NCBI GenBank assembly: GCA_050186055.1
Contig: JBFWYV010000124.1
Coordinates: 1-13,117, forward strand
DNA length: 13,117 nucleotides
From: CAMDPA01 sp050186055
GTDB lineage: Bacteria; Pseudomonadota; Alphaproteobacteria; Rhizobiales; Hyphomicrobiaceae
Direction: 5' to 3'
The translations under genes were made by a program, and so were the position numbers. Positions 13,054-13,117 of the stretch are shown one piece after another (positions within the stretch are counted from its first letter, which is position 1; every line of letters starts with the position of its first letter). The notes beneath the pieces are model-generated. The model made no database searches, was not told the DNA's origin, and worked only from the letters and a program-made list of their open reading frames with translations.

Positions 13054-13117
13054 GATAGACCTCCACATGACTTGAGAGGTTTGAGAGCGGCAGTGCCGTC
13101 ACCTTGATGTATCGGAA

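Overview
The window looks like chromosomal DNA of a GC-rich alphaproteobacterium, most likely of the Bradyrhizobium/Rhodopseudomonas/Afipia group (Hyphomicrobiales). This is inferred from the style of the proteins, the coding density, the common G-rich ribosome binding sites, and the mix of molybdenum hydroxylase, TAXI and TctC/Bug solute receptors and an RlpA-type protein. No tRNA, rRNA, CRISPR, insertion sequence or phage gene was seen. All genes appear intact except the one cut by the left edge.

Left half (1-5277): every gene is on the minus strand. In transcription order they are: a GNAT acetyltransferase (5277-4840), a cysteine-free Rrf2-family regulator (4796-4329), a four-helix membrane protein of unknown function with a large predicted periplasmic domain (4176-2245), an AMIN + Amidase_3 peptidoglycan amidase (about 2040-733), and the N-terminal half of a TAXI-type TRAP transporter solute receptor (463 to the left edge).

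Right half (5278-13117): a 498-bp divergent intergenic region with direct and inverted repeats separates the GNAT gene from a plus-strand operon for a three-subunit molybdenum hydroxylase of the xanthine dehydrogenase/CoxLMS class (5776-10072). Its large subunit carries a CoxG-like SRPBCC domain fused at the C terminus. The genes are tightly coupled: ATGA overlap between large and FAD subunits, 13-bp overlap between FAD and Fe-S subunits. A perfect inverted repeat lies at the end of the operon, facing a convergent gentisate/salicylate 1,2-dioxygenase-like cupin gene (11269-10109, minus). That gene is divergent from a TctC/Bug periplasmic binding protein (11434-12453, plus). A terminator-like stem-loop separates the latter from a minus-strand RlpA-family gene (13053-12532).

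Working model (inference): 4840-12453 is an aromatic or heteroaromatic acid utilisation island. The Bug protein would capture the acid, the Mo hydroxylase would hydroxylate the ring with water-derived oxygen, and the single-iron bicupin dioxygenase would open the ring. The GNAT-Rrf2 pair resembles in family and arrangement the BadL-BadM pair of Rhodopseudomonas palustris, where a small-molecule N-acetyltransferase makes the ligand that relieves an Rrf2 repressor of aromatic catabolism. The substrate cannot be read from the sequence. The Mo enzyme lacks the CO dehydrogenase active-site loop, so it should not be called a CO dehydrogenase.
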